Assembly: GCF_016925635.1 (NCBI RefSeq)
Contig: NZ_CP070490.1
Coordinates: 1,116,001 to 1,180,000, forward strand
DNA from: Lysinibacillus fusiformis
GTDB taxonomy: Bacteria > Bacillota > Bacilli > Bacillales_A > Planococcaceae
Direction: 5' to 3'
DNA: 64,000 bases
This document shows positions 34,820 to 43,585 of the stretch, one piece after another. A program made the position numbers and the translations under genes. Below the pieces are notes generated by a model. That model was not told the origin of the DNA. It saw only the letters and a program-made list of their open reading frames with translations, and ran no database searches. How positions within the stretch are numbered: position 1 is the first letter of the stretch; every line of letters begins with the position of its first letter.

Positions 34820-35611
34820 CTAAACTTGGCTGACCTTCTTCGCAAATTGGTCAGGGACATATGTGAGATAAGGCTTACCTGTCAGTGAATGTGTTTGAAT
34901 ATCGGCAAAAACACCAAATACATCTTGCAACAACGCTGGCGTCAGCACTTCCTCTGGTGTACCATGACAAACGATCCGCCCTTGCTGTAAAACGTAAATT
35001 TGATCGCAGTACATAGCAGCGATATTCAAGTCATGCAAAGCTGCCACTACGGTTAAGTGTAAGGTCTGAATTAAATCCATGAGTTGAAGTTGATGTTGAA
35101 TATCTAAATGATTCGTCGGCTCATCTAATATTAGTACCTGTGCTTGTTGAGCGAGTGCTCGTGCAACCATTACGCGCTTTTTCTCGCCTCCTGAAAGAGA
35201 GCTAAAGCTTCGTTTCTCTAAATGAGATATACCCGTTTGTCTAAGAGCATCTTTAACAATTTGGAAATCTTGCTCTTGATCAAGCTCTAATAGCTTTTTA
35301 TGTGGCGTTCTCCCCATACTGACTAAATCATGCACAGTGAAATCAAATAAAACGGGTGTTTCTTGGCTAACAACGGCCAAATTTTTCGCAATTGCTTTAC
35401 TTGTTTGCTTTAAAATATCCTGCTCATTTAATAATACCGTACCGCTTTCAGGTTTTAGGAGACGATACATATTTTTTAACAATGTTGATTTTCCGCTTCC
35501 ATTAGGGCCAATTAATCCAACAAATTGCTTTTCTTTTATTTGAATACTTACATCATGTAGTATACGCTGATCGTAAATGGAGAATGATACTTGTTTCGCT
35601 TCTAATGTCAT
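34820..35611 (-). CDS. btuD: Cobalamin-type ABC transporter ATPase
   Basis: A 263-residue ATPase of the FecE/BtuD/HmuV group, with Walker A GPNGSGKST, signature SLSGGEKKR, Walker B VLILDEPTNHLD and H-loop ALHDL. It follows the FecCD-type permease by 5 bp. Sequence alone cannot separate B12, haem and siderophore importers, but the upstream cobalamin riboswitch argues for corrinoid uptake. AAGGAG precedes the ATG. Confidence 0.85.
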   Translation of the reverse strand: MTLEAKQVSFSIYDQRILHDVSIQIKEKQFVGLIGPNGSGKSTLLKNMYRLLKPESGTVLLNEQDILKQTSKAIAKNLAVVSQETPVLFDFTVHDLVSMGRTPHKKLLELDQEQDFQIVKDALRQTGISHLEKRSFSSLSGGEKKRVMVARALAQQAQVLILDEPTNHLDIQHQLQLMDLIQTLHLTVVAALHDLNIAAMYCDQIYVLQQGRIVCHGTPEEVLTPALLQDVFGVFADIQTHSLTGKPYLTYVPDQFAKKVSQV

Positions 35612-35616
35612 GGAAA

Positions 35617-36663
35617 TTAATCTCCTTCACCGAAAGAATAGTTGTTACGACGGAGTAGCCAAATGAAAAATGGTCCTCCACAAAAAGCTGTAATAATACC
35701 AATTGGCATTTCCTGAGGAGCGATGATGATTCGAGCAAAGGCATCTGCCCATACTAAGAATATTCCACCTATTAAAGCACTAATAGGTATTACATATTTA
35801 TAGTTTGAGCCCACAATTAATCGCACAATATGGGGAATAATTAATCCCACAAATCCAATAGAACCACTAACTGCGACAAGCACACCTGTTAACAGAGAAA
35901 CGAGTAATATTAGCTGGATACGAAATTGTTGAAGATTCACGCCTAATGTCACTGCCGCCTCTTCCCCCAGTAATAATAAATTTAAATTGCGATAGTGTAG
36001 CCACAGTAGCCCAAATACAACGAAGAATACGAAAGCTGGAATCACAATATTATTCCATTTAGCTCCAGCTAAACTACCTAGCATCCAAAACATAACAGCC
36101 TTTAAAGCCCCTTCTTGCTTTGACATCATTAAAATAAAGTTAGAGATAGCCGTTAAGATAAAGGACACAGCCATACCTGCCAATAGCAAGCGGAAAATAG
36201 AGACACGTCCACCAACACGTGATAAGAAAAAAACAAGTGCAATGGCAAGTAATGATCCAAGAAATGCGGATACTGACAGAGCGTAAATCCCTAAAAATGA
36301 AAAGGCTCCTAAAATAATTACAGAAGTAGCTCCGACAGCTGCCCCTGAAGAAATCCCTAGAATATACGGATCAGCAATAGAATTTCGTACAAGCGCCTGA
36401 ATCGCTGCCCCCGCAATGGCTAACCCCGCTCCAACAATAGCAGCTAGCAAAACACGAGGTGCTCTTATTTGCCAAATGATGATTTCCTGTGAGCGACTCC
36501 AATCTTGTTCGATAGCATTTTGTATAAAAGGAATTTTAGAAAGAATAACTTTCCATACATATAATGGTGTAACTGAAACAGAGCCAACCATTACAGCAAA
36601 TGTCATTGAAACAATTAATACCATGAAAAGTACGAAGGAAAATAACATAAATTTTTTATTCAT
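35617..36663 (-). CDS. btuC: FecCD/BtuC-type ABC permease
   Basis: A 348-residue permease with about ten membrane helices and the family motifs RAPRVLLAAIVGAGLAIAGAAIQALVRNSIADPYILGISSGAAVG and GSIGFVGLIIPHIVR. I begin at ATG 36663, 10 nt after AGGAG; the frame extending to 36756 would read through the riboswitch terminator. The solute-binding protein normally found with it is not in this operon or elsewhere in the window. Confidence 0.87.
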   Translation of the reverse strand: MNKKFMLFSFVLFMVLIVSMTFAVMVGSVSVTPLYVWKVILSKIPFIQNAIEQDWSRSQEIIIWQIRAPRVLLAAIVGAGLAIAGAAIQALVRNSIADPYILGISSGAAVGATSVIILGAFSFLGIYALSVSAFLGSLLAIALVFFLSRVGGRVSIFRLLLAGMAVSFILTAISNFILMMSKQEGALKAVMFWMLGSLAGAKWNNIVIPAFVFFVVFGLLWLHYRNLNLLLLGEEAAVTLGVNLQQFRIQLILLVSLLTGVLVAVSGSIGFVGLIIPHIVRLIVGSNYKYVIPISALIGGIFLVWADAFARIIIAPQEMPIGIITAFCGGPFFIWLLRRNNYSFGEGD

Positions 36664-36701
36664 CTGTTTTAAACTCCTACTGAATATTGATGAATGAAGC
36701 A

Positions 36702-36746
36702 ATAAAAAAAGGTATTCCATGCGAAAATACACATAGAAATACCCTA
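36702..36746 (-). terminator. Cobalamin riboswitch terminator
   Basis: Stem GGTATTTCTATG/CATGGAATACC followed by eight Ts on the minus strand, placed between the aptamer and the permease ribosome binding site. It points to transcriptional attenuation. Confidence 0.8.
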
Positions 36747-36817
36747 GATTAAACAAAGTCAGAAAATATCCAGCTATTGTCCGTAATTGCTTGCATCCTC
36801 GTGGGCATTACAGGTAT

Positions 36818-36960
36818 TACTAACTGGCAGGTCTCCTGGCTTCGATTCAACATCCTATAATTGCCTTCCCATTCTTACACAGTGGCAAATAATATTATAG
36901 GATTCCTCGTTACAGTTGCGGGACAGCATCGGACTTCCACCGACTTCCCTTTTAAGTGAC
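36818..36960 (-). promoter_or_regulatory. Cobalamin riboswitch
   Basis: The minus strand reads AAGGGAAGTCGGTG, GAAGTCCGATGCTGTCCCGC, AACTGTAA, GCCACTG and the B12 box GCCAGGAGACCTGCC, in the order of the AdoCbl aptamer. It controls the btuC-btuD genes; B12 binding should favour the downstream terminator. Confidence 0.95.
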
Positions 36961-37066
36961 ATTCAAAAATATCACACCAATAGTATTTGAAGTTATAAAA
37001 TTGTGACGATTCTATCATACATTTTTATAGATAGTTAGTCTACATGGAAATGCATCTAACATTTGA

Positions 37067-37094
37067 GTTAACTAATTTTAATAATTAGGTTGAC
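37067..37094. promoter_or_regulatory. BirA-like biotin operator
   Basis: Imperfect dyad GTTAACTAATT - 5 bp - AATTAGGTTGAC. The right arm overlaps the -35 of the bioY promoter. It resembles Firmicute BirA sites, and its position suits repression. Confidence 0.6.
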
Positions 37095-37118
37095 ACAAAT
37101 GCTTTCGTTTTTTACACT
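37090..37118 (+). promoter_or_regulatory. bioY promoter
   Basis: TTGACA, 17-bp spacer, TACACT; about 33 bp before the bioY start. Confidence 0.75.
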
Positions 37119-37150
37119 AGCTGTAATAACTTTTAAAACGAGGTGAAATC

Positions 37151-37747
37151 ATGGCAACTGTTACACAACATAGTCATCATAAATTAAGAACTGTCGACAT
37201 TACCTATATTGGATTATTTTCAACGCTAATGATGGTGGGTGCTAATATCACTTCCTTTGCACCCTTTATGGTAGTTGGTGGTGTACCCATTACGCTTCAA
37301 ACCTTTTTTGCGATTTTAGCAGGGCTTATTCTTGGTAGTAGAAAAGGTGCGCTCGCCTGTACAATTTATATGTGTGTGGGATTGGCAGGAGCACCTGTCT
37401 TTGCTCGCTTTGGTGGTGGAATTGGTCAAATTTTAAGTCCTACCTTTGGGTTTATTATTACATTTATTTTAGCGGCATTTGTTGCAGGATGGATCGTGGA
37501 ACGAAGCGGGACAAAGAAAAGCTTTATCGTAGCTGCTTTGGTAGCAACGGCTATAAATTATTTGATAGGAACAAATTGGATGTTTTTTGCATACAAGCTT
37601 TGGGCAAGTGCGCCAGAGAATTTTTCTTATAAGCTAGCTTGGCTTTGGATGATACCTCCACTACCAAAAGATATTATTTTAGCCATTTTTGCTGGTATCT
37701 TCGCGTATAGATTACAAAAAACATTGAGAATCATGCCCATTCAATAA
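37151..37747 (+). CDS. bioY: Biotin transporter substrate-binding subunit BioY
   Basis: A 198-residue S-component of an ECF-type biotin importer with about six membrane helices. Visible BioY features are VPITLQTFFAILAGLILGSRKG, YMCVGLAGAPVFARFGGGIG and SPTFGFI. GAGG precedes the ATG. Energising EcfAT genes are not in the window and would be shared from elsewhere. The upstream dyad suggests control by biotin through BirA. Confidence 0.93.
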   Translation: MATVTQHSHHKLRTVDITYIGLFSTLMMVGANITSFAPFMVVGGVPITLQTFFAILAGLILGSRKGALACTIYMCVGLAGAPVFARFGGGIGQILSPTFGFIITFILAAFVAGWIVERSGTKKSFIVAALVATAINYLIGTNWMFFAYKLWASAPENFSYKLAWLWMIPPLPKDIILAIFAGIFAYRLQKTLRIMPIQ

Positions 37748-37862
37748 CATATCGCTTCACTTCTTTCGTGTCAGACTAGAGGAAAATTTATTCATAGGTC
37801 ATGTCCATCATTTCTGCACATTTATTTGCTACAGTAAGGGCAAATAGTGAGGAGGATATCAC

Positions 37863-38432
37863 ATGACATTCAATAGAAGATGGTCAATCGGACTATTATC
37901 AGTAGTCGCTCTAATTAGTTTATCGGCTTGTACAGAGGATCAAACAAAGCCTGCATCCACTTCTGTGGATACTTCTGAAGAAATCGATCATTCTACGATG
38001 AACCATTCAAGTTCTGGCGAAATACCGGCAACCTTAAAAAAAGCTGAAAACCCGAAATTTCCTGTGGGGAGTACAGCTATTATTACAGATGGACATATGG
38101 ACGGTATGAAAGGAGCCGTAGCAACAATAGTAGGTGCCTATAATACGACTGCCTATGTTATTTCCTATGAGCCCACATCTGGTGGAAAGCGTATAGAAAA
38201 GCATAAGTGGGTGATTCATGAAGAATTGATTGACCCACAAGAAGCACCACTGGCTCCTGGAACAGAAGTAAAAACGGATGCAGCACATATGGAAGGTATG
38301 GAAAATGCGACTGTCCGTATTGATGAGGCTGTGCAAACAACTGTATATATGGTTGATTATACTTCCACTACAAGTGGTGAAGCTGTAAAAAATCATAAAT
38401 GGGTAACAGAAGAAGAGCTTAGCCCAAAATAA
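37863..38432 (+). CDS. YdhK-like lipoprotein with two DUF1541 domains
   Basis: A 189-residue lipoprotein with signal ISLSACTED. Two tandem DUF1541 units follow: about 60-120 (HMDGMKGAVATIVGAYNTTAYVISYEPTSGG...KHKWVIHEEL) and about 125-187 (HMEGMENATVRIDEAVQTTVYMVDYTST...NHKWVTEEEL). The repeated His-Met-x-Gly-Met is suggestive of metal contact. GAGGA precedes the ATG. Function in Bacillus is undefined; the convergent two-component system next to it may or may not be related. Confidence 0.85.
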   Translation: MTFNRRWSIGLLSVVALISLSACTEDQTKPASTSVDTSEEIDHSTMNHSSSGEIPATLKKAENPKFPVGSTAIITDGHMDGMKGAVATIVGAYNTTAYVISYEPTSGGKRIEKHKWVIHEELIDPQEAPLAPGTEVKTDAAHMEGMENATVRIDEAVQTTVYMVDYTSTTSGEAVKNHKWVTEEELSPK

Positions 38433-38436
38433 TAGA

Positions 38437-38475
38437 AATAACCTCTACCTTCAACTCTGGTAGAGGTTATTTTTA
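38437..38475. terminator. Bidirectional terminator
   Basis: Stem ATAACCTCTACC/GGTAGAGGTTAT with T-runs both ways; the response-regulator gene stops inside it (38451). Confidence 0.85.
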
Positions 38476-39170
38476 GCTCGCTCCATTGGCTTTCTATTTG
38501 CAGACTTATGCCATTTATAGCCGATGCCCCAAACAGTTTGCAAGTAATCATCTGCAGGGAAACCACTTTTTCTTAATTTTTCTCTTAAATTACGCACATG
38601 TGAATCAATGGTACGATCTTCAATCGTCACATTATATCCCCAAACTGTATGGATAAGGTGTTCTCTAGAAAATGCTCTATTTTGATGATCTAAAAATAGG
38701 GCAAGCATGGCAAATTCCTTTGGTGTTAATGGAATTGCCTTATGTTGAAAATATACTTCAAAGGACTCTCTATCTAAACAAAGCCCTTCAAAGTTAATTA
38801 CTTTTTCTTCTGATTTCGATCTTCTTAATACAGCATGTATTCGTGCTAACAACTCTTCCTCATCAAAAGGCTTTAATATGTAGTCATCAGCACCAAGGTT
38901 TAAGCCTTTTACAATATCAGCGTGTTCTCCTTTTGCAGTAAGCATAATGATCGGGACATCCCAAAATTTCCTAATTTCCTGACAAACCTGCCATCCATCC
39001 ATCTCTGGCATCATAATATCCAAAAGAACTAAATCCACATGCTCTTCTTCTAAAAAATCCAATGCCTCTTGAATGGAAGACATGGCTCTACAAAGAAATA
39101 GTGGTTCTAAATAAAGGGTTAATAAATCTAACATTCTTGGCTCATCATCAATGCATAAAATTGTTTTCAT
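38451..39170 (-). CDS. OmpR-type response regulator
   Basis: A 239-residue regulator: receiver domain with DDE at 8-10, phospho-acceptor Asp51 in LVLLDIMMP and Lys in ILKPF; winged-helix domain about 130-225 with PLTPKEFAMLALFL and RTIDSHVRNLREKLR. Its start lies inside the end of the kinase gene (23-bp overlap). The last 15 residues are basic and unusual. The target genes are unknown. Confidence 0.92.
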   Translation of the reverse strand: MKTILCIDDEPRMLDLLTLYLEPLFLCRAMSSIQEALDFLEEEHVDLVLLDIMMPEMDGWQVCQEIRKFWDVPIIMLTAKGEHADIVKGLNLGADDYILKPFDEEELLARIHAVLRRSKSEEKVINFEGLCLDRESFEVYFQHKAIPLTPKEFAMLALFLDHQNRAFSREHLIHTVWGYNVTIEDRTIDSHVRNLREKLRKSGFPADDYLQTVWGIGYKWHKSANRKPMERAKNNLYQS

Positions 39171-40542
39171 TCATTTCTACCCCTTTAAATGATAATTCAA
39201 AAGTAGTCCCTTTATTTATTTCACTACTAACCTTTATTTCTCCACCATGCGCTTGTACAAGTTCCTTGACAATAGCAAGCCCTAGTCCAGAACCACCTAA
39301 AGCACGACTACGGGATTTTTCCACACGATAAAACCGATCAAAAATATATGGTAAATCCTTCTTTGGTATTCCTTTACCTGTATCTTCAACAATGATGCTT
39401 AAAACTTCATTGTGTTTTTTTACAGTGACGGTAGTCGTATCTCCGGGCGCACAATAGATTAATGCGTTATTTAATAGATTAATCAGGATTTGCTCCAGTC
39501 TTGCTTCATCGGCACATAGTGTTAAGCCATTATCACAACGTACAAAAAAATAGATACCTTTATCTTGAAAAGCAGGGCTTAATTTTTCTTCAATGCTTGT
39601 AAAAAACGAATCTAAATGTAAGCAATGTTTTTCAATTACAAATGAGTTTTCATCCATTTTTGCTAAATCAAATAAGTCTTTGATTAACCGAGAAAGTCTA
39701 TTGGTTTCTTCTATTATAATAGCTAAATACTTTTGACGATCCTGCTCTGTTAAATCCCGTTTCGCAAGAATGTCTGTATAGCCTTTAATAAAGGTTAGCG
39801 GTGTGCGAAGCTCGTGTGCAATACTCGATAAGAACTCCTTACGCTCTTGCCTTAAATGATTTAAATCATTCGATAGTAGCTGTATCGCATTCGATAAATC
39901 TCCAAGTTCATCTTTTCCATTCGTAGAAAGAGCGACTGTAAAATCACCCTTACTCATTTTCAATGTAGCCTCTTTCATCTGAATAAGTGGTTTAGCGAGC
40001 TTCCGAGATAGAACAATAATGACTGCAATGCTGACAAGACCAGATACAATACCCACTATGAGAAAATGCTTATTGAGACGTTTCATTAATGCATGGATGG
40101 AATCGGTATTTTGAAACATAAATACATAGCCAATCGTTACTTGCTGATTTTGAATAGGGCTTATCGTAGCAATAGCTTGAACCTTTTGCCAATTGTCATG
40201 TAAAACTCTTCCCTCATAAGGTATATTCCCCTCTAACTTACGAAATAGATCACTGATTTCTAGATGTGGGTGTGAGGAGGCAAGGATTGTTCCTTCATGG
40301 TCAGTTACCACTACATCTGTACTTGCTTCCGATTCCATAAGAACGACATGTGCTAGTGTTTCATTATTGAAGTTCTGTTCTAATATAGTACGATGTGAGT
40401 TTCCTCTCGCTTGCAAACTGGCTAATTCCTCTTCCACTCTAGAATTGGTCAAGGAAACATGCAAAAAAAACATCATAAATGTTTCGATACAAAACAATGT
40501 GATGAAAAAGATGATGCCAAGCTTTAGTGATAATTTTCTCAT
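39148..40542 (-). CDS. Sensor histidine kinase
   Basis: A 464-residue membrane kinase. TM1 is at about 8-28, an extracytoplasmic sensor of about 125 residues follows, TM2 is near 155-180, then HAMP, HisKA with SSIAHELRTPLTFIKGY (His near 244) and HATPase with LINLLNNALIY, DTGKGIPKKDLPYIFDRFYR and GGSGLGLAIVKELV. It is upstream of and overlaps its response regulator. The signal is not evident; the nearby YdhK lipoprotein and redox genes suggest envelope or metal stress, but this is a guess. Confidence 0.9.
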   Translation of the reverse strand: MRKLSLKLGIIFFITLFCIETFMMFFLHVSLTNSRVEEELASLQARGNSHRTILEQNFNNETLAHVVLMESEASTDVVVTDHEGTILASSHPHLEISDLFRKLEGNIPYEGRVLHDNWQKVQAIATISPIQNQQVTIGYVFMFQNTDSIHALMKRLNKHFLIVGIVSGLVSIAVIIVLSRKLAKPLIQMKEATLKMSKGDFTVALSTNGKDELGDLSNAIQLLSNDLNHLRQERKEFLSSIAHELRTPLTFIKGYTDILAKRDLTEQDRQKYLAIIIEETNRLSRLIKDLFDLAKMDENSFVIEKHCLHLDSFFTSIEEKLSPAFQDKGIYFFVRCDNGLTLCADEARLEQILINLLNNALIYCAPGDTTTVTVKKHNEVLSIIVEDTGKGIPKKDLPYIFDRFYRVEKSRSRALGGSGLGLAIVKELVQAHGGEIKVSSEINKGTTFELSFKGVEMNENNFMH

Positions 40543-40629
40543 CCGTAACCACCATTTTAGAATTTCTTAAAAGTATAACGTGAAAGTGTGAAGATTTCAT
40601 GCAGAAGGAGCATCTTTCCAAACAAAAAA

Positions 40630-40662
40630 TGCCCATAAGTATATTGTATACTTATGGGTCAG
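40630..40662 (-). terminator. Terminator of FMN reductase gene
   Basis: Stem ACCCATAAGTATA/TATACTTATGGGC followed by ATTTTTTG on the minus strand. Confidence 0.85.
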
Positions 40663-40669
40663 ATTTTAA

Positions 40670-41212
40670 TTAAATGTATTTTTTTGCCCAGTTTAAGAAG
40701 TTATCAATGACTACGTCAAGGAATTTCACTGTACCTTCATCAGTTAAATTGCCTTCTGCATCAAATTTAGTGTGAACAGCACCAATATAAACGTCATTGC
40801 CGCTTAGTAATGGTGAGTTGATGCCAGGAGAGAACAAAATATCACGTAAATGTAATTGTGCTTTTACAGTACCTAAGTTCCCCATTGATGCACCCATGAT
40901 GATAGATGGTTTGCCAATCATTACTTTATCTACACGAGATAGCCAATCAATAGCATTGACCATAACCCCTGGAACAGTACCATTATATTCTGGTGTAACC
41001 CAAAGTACAGCGTCTGCAGCTTTTACTTTTGCTTTAAAATCAAGAACTGCTTGTGGAGCCTCATTTTCGATATCTTGATTATACATTGGTAGGTCCTTTA
41101 AGCTTAAAACTTCAAGGTCTAACTTTTCTGTATAACGTTTTTGAATAAATTGAGCTAATTGCATATTATAAGATTCTTTACGGATACTACCTACGATTGC
41201 TACTACTTTCAC
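40670..41212 (-). CDS. NADPH-dependent FMN reductase / azoreductase-like
   Basis: A 180-residue flavodoxin-fold reductase starting MKVVAIVGSIRKESYN, with the FMN-phosphate loop GSIRKES, PEYNGTVPG and MGASMGNLGTVKAQ motifs of the azobenzene-reductase type. The start is GTG 41212, placed 7-8 nt after AGGAGG, rather than the ATG ten codons upstream. It is last in a series with a nitroreductase and MhqO, consistent with detoxification of quinones and azo compounds. Confidence 0.87.
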   Translation of the reverse strand: MKVVAIVGSIRKESYNMQLAQFIQKRYTEKLDLEVLSLKDLPMYNQDIENEAPQAVLDFKAKVKAADAVLWVTPEYNGTVPGVMVNAIDWLSRVDKVMIGKPSIIMGASMGNLGTVKAQLHLRDILFSPGINSPLLSGNDVYIGAVHTKFDAEGNLTDEGTVKFLDVVIDNFLNWAKKYI

Positions 41213-41275
41213 GATGTTTCCTCCTAAATGTACATTATTCATAGTATTTGTATAGCTATTGTATTTTATACCATT

Positions 41276-41893
41276 TTAATAATAAATGGCAAATTCTTCA
41301 ACTGGCTTACGATATCCACGTAATCGACGACTGCTTTCTTTTTCTTTCCCAATAGTAATCATTAGAGCAATTTCATGTGTTTCTGGCACATTGAAAAGCT
41401 CACGCATTTTTTGATTATCAAAGCCAATCATTGGACAAGTATCCCAGCCACGATTTTTCGCAGCTAGCATGAATAACATAGCAGACAAAGATGCATTCCG
41501 AATGGCTTCATCCTTCATAAATGCTTCACCGCGGTCTTCATAAAATTTTGTATTCTCTACTACAATATCTTCTAGTTCGCCAGCTGTAATTATACCTAAA
41601 TCCACCATGCCTTGACTTAGTTCAGCAGTATTCTTATAAGCTTCCTTGTCACCTAATACAAGAATTACTCCTGAAGCTGAATGCACTTTATATTGACCAA
41701 ATGCCGCCTCTCTCACCTTTTCTTTCATATCCTCATCCAGCACAACGATATAATTGGCATGCTGTAAGTTAAATGCTGATGGGGCAAGCTTGACATCCTC
41801 CAAAATAGGACGTATGTCATCCTCAGTCATCTTAACGTCCTTGATAAAATTATTAGCAGAGCGACGCTTATCTATCAGCTTGGAAAATTCCAT
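41276..41893 (-). CDS. mhqN: Nitroreductase family protein, MhqN-like
   Basis: A 205-residue FMN nitroreductase starting MEFSKLIDKRRSANNF, with LAPSAFNLQHANYIVV and AMLFMLAAKNRGWDTCPMIGFD motifs. I prefer ATG 41893 with GGGGG at 8 nt; an ATG at 41971 overlaps the mhqO stop and has no binding site. It follows mhqO on the same strand, as mhqN does in Bacillus subtilis mhqNOP. It probably reduces quinones or nitroaromatics. Confidence 0.83.
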   Translation of the reverse strand: MEFSKLIDKRRSANNFIKDVKMTEDDIRPILEDVKLAPSAFNLQHANYIVVLDEDMKEKVREAAFGQYKVHSASGVILVLGDKEAYKNTAELSQGMVDLGIITAGELEDIVVENTKFYEDRGEAFMKDEAIRNASLSAMLFMLAAKNRGWDTCPMIGFDNQKMRELFNVPETHEIALMITIGKEKESSRRLRGYRKPVEEFAIYY

Positions 41894-41963
41894 TTTTTTA
41901 TCCCCCAATACAGTTATGTATTCATCCAGTGAGGCTTTTCTTTCCCAACTGGATGAAATTGTG

Positions 41964-42947
41964 TTACTCATATTCTTTATCGAACATAATAGAACTTCTT
42001 ACAGTGTCAATCGGGCGAACAAGACCTTCAATCTGTTCACGTTTTGGTTCTAAAAACGGTGGTAATGACAGTTTTTCTCCTAATGTTTCATATGGCTCAT
42101 CACCCATAAACCCTGGACCATCTGTAGCCAATTCAAATAAAATCTGCGGAGCTACACGTGCATACAATGATTCAAAGAAATGACGATTTACATAGCCAGA
42201 AGTGTGGAAACCAAAGCTTTCGAAACGTGCAGTCCATTCATCTAATACCGCACGATCCTCTACACGAAAGGCTGCATGGTGAACAGTACCAAAACCTTGA
42301 CGAGCAACGGGTAACACCGTGTTATGTTCGACAATAATCTGGGCACCATTTCCTCCCTCACCTACTTCAAATAAATGAAAGTCTCCTTCTTCTGCAATCT
42401 CTGTAAAGAGCATTACCTTTTCTAACACATCTTTAAAGTATTTAAAATTAGCTACACGGACAAATACTGGCCCTAAACCTGTAATAGCATTTTCAAGTGG
42501 GATGGGTCCATCCTGCCAAGGCGTACCTGCTGCCACACCTGTATTATGCTCATCAGAAATAAGCTGATAGTGCTGATCATCAAAATCTACGAAAGATAGA
42601 GTTTTCTTACCAAACTGTTCTTTCATACCAGTATGTTTCACATTTAAACGATCGAAGCGCTTTACCCAATAATCTAAAGCAGCATCCGTTGGTACACGGA
42701 AAGAAGTCTTTGAAATTTCATTTGTACCATGTACACCTTTTGGGATGTTAGGGAAATCAAAGAACGTCATATCTGTACCTGCACTACCTTTATCGTCTGC
42801 AAAGAATAAATGATATGTTTGAATATCATCCTGATTAACTGTTTTCTTCACTAAGCGCATTCCTAATACATAGGTGAAGAATTTATAGTTTTCTTCAGCA
42901 CTACTTGTGATTGCCGTAACATGGTGTACACCTTTTAAATGATTCAT
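41964..42947 (-). CDS. mhqO: Ring-cleaving dioxygenase, MhqO-like
   Basis: A 327-residue vicinal-oxygen-chelate protein with two glyoxalase-like halves. It starts MNHLKGVHHVTAITSSAEENY, with the first metal-ligand His in HHVTAI; the second half has GTVHHAAFRVEDRA and ILFELATDGPGF with the Glu ligand. It degrades hydroquinones in the characterised relatives. GGAGGAG precedes the ATG, and an MhqR-type palindrome lies 18 bp upstream. Confidence 0.88.
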   Translation of the reverse strand: MNHLKGVHHVTAITSSAEENYKFFTYVLGMRLVKKTVNQDDIQTYHLFFADDKGSAGTDMTFFDFPNIPKGVHGTNEISKTSFRVPTDAALDYWVKRFDRLNVKHTGMKEQFGKKTLSFVDFDDQHYQLISDEHNTGVAAGTPWQDGPIPLENAITGLGPVFVRVANFKYFKDVLEKVMLFTEIAEEGDFHLFEVGEGGNGAQIIVEHNTVLPVARQGFGTVHHAAFRVEDRAVLDEWTARFESFGFHTSGYVNRHFFESLYARVAPQILFELATDGPGFMGDEPYETLGEKLSLPPFLEPKREQIEGLVRPIDTVRSSIMFDKEYE

Positions 42948-42964
42948 AGAATGCTCCTCCTATT

Positions 42965-42982
42965 TATCTCGATATCGAGATA
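42965..42982. promoter_or_regulatory. MhqR box 1
   Basis: Perfect palindrome TATCTCGATATCGAGATA between mhqR and mhqO, 18 bp before mhqO. Confidence 0.85.
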
Positions 42983-42998
42983 TATGTGTAAAAATTTT

Positions 42999-43433
42999 TT
43001 ATTGGTCAGTGGCGTTCTTGCCAACTTTTTTAAGTGATAAAATCATGTTGTCCAGCTCCTGAGATTCCAATACTTCAAATATCTCATTTATTTTTTGTTC
43101 ATGCTTAGGAAAAATTTCTTCCATCAAAGCCTGTCCCTCAAGCGTTAGTAATACGTACGTAACACGTCGATCTCTTGGACACGCCTTACGATATACATAG
43201 CCTTTTTGCTCGAGCTTATCAATCACATAAGTAATACTACTGCTTGCAATTAATATTTTTTTACCAATCATTTGAATAGGTTGCTCTCCACGATGGTACA
43301 AAAATTCAAGAACCGAAAATTCGGTTTGATTTAAATCGTATTGAAGTAAATCTCTTTTAGTTGCATCTTGAATCGTTTGATATGCTCGGAACAAGACCGT
43401 AAATGCTTTTAAGTTACGATTATTTTCCTTCAT
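42999..43433 (-). CDS. mhqR: MarR family repressor MhqR
   Basis: A 144-residue MarR regulator with winged-helix (LNQTEFSVLEFLYHRGEQPIQMIGKKILIASSSITYVIDKLEQKGYVYRK, then the wing PRDRRVTYVLLT). Family members respond to quinones and repress the mhq genes. It sits directly upstream of mhqO, with matched palindromes before mhqO and before itself, so it likely represses both. The start ATG 43433 follows GAGGGAG. Confidence 0.87.
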   Translation of the reverse strand: MKENNRNLKAFTVLFRAYQTIQDATKRDLLQYDLNQTEFSVLEFLYHRGEQPIQMIGKKILIASSSITYVIDKLEQKGYVYRKACPRDRRVTYVLLTLEGQALMEEIFPKHEQKINEIFEVLESQELDNMILSLKKVGKNATDQ

Positions 43434-43463
43434 ACGACTCCCTCTTTTTACTTCGAATTTAAT

Positions 43464-43481
43464 TATCTTTAATTCGAGATA
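43464..43481. promoter_or_regulatory. MhqR box 2
   Basis: TATCTTTAATTCGAGATA, an imperfect version of box 1 with the same outer half-sites, 31 bp before mhqR. Confidence 0.7.
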
Positions 43482-43527
43482 ATAATAACATATACAATTT
43501 TAAACAGCAATCATTTTGTTTCATCAT

Positions 43528-43552
43528 GTTTGTCATCTTCTTGTTCGGGTAG
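43528..43552 (+). promoter_or_regulatory. Sigma-B-like promoter of katE
   Basis: GTTTGT - 13 bp - GGGTAG, close to the general-stress consensus GTTTAA-N12-14-GGGTAT, ending 33 bp before the catalase start. Bacillus subtilis katE is a sigma-B gene. Confidence 0.6.
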
Positions 43553-43585
43553 AAGGTAGTTGTAACTTATAAAGGAGGATTCTAA

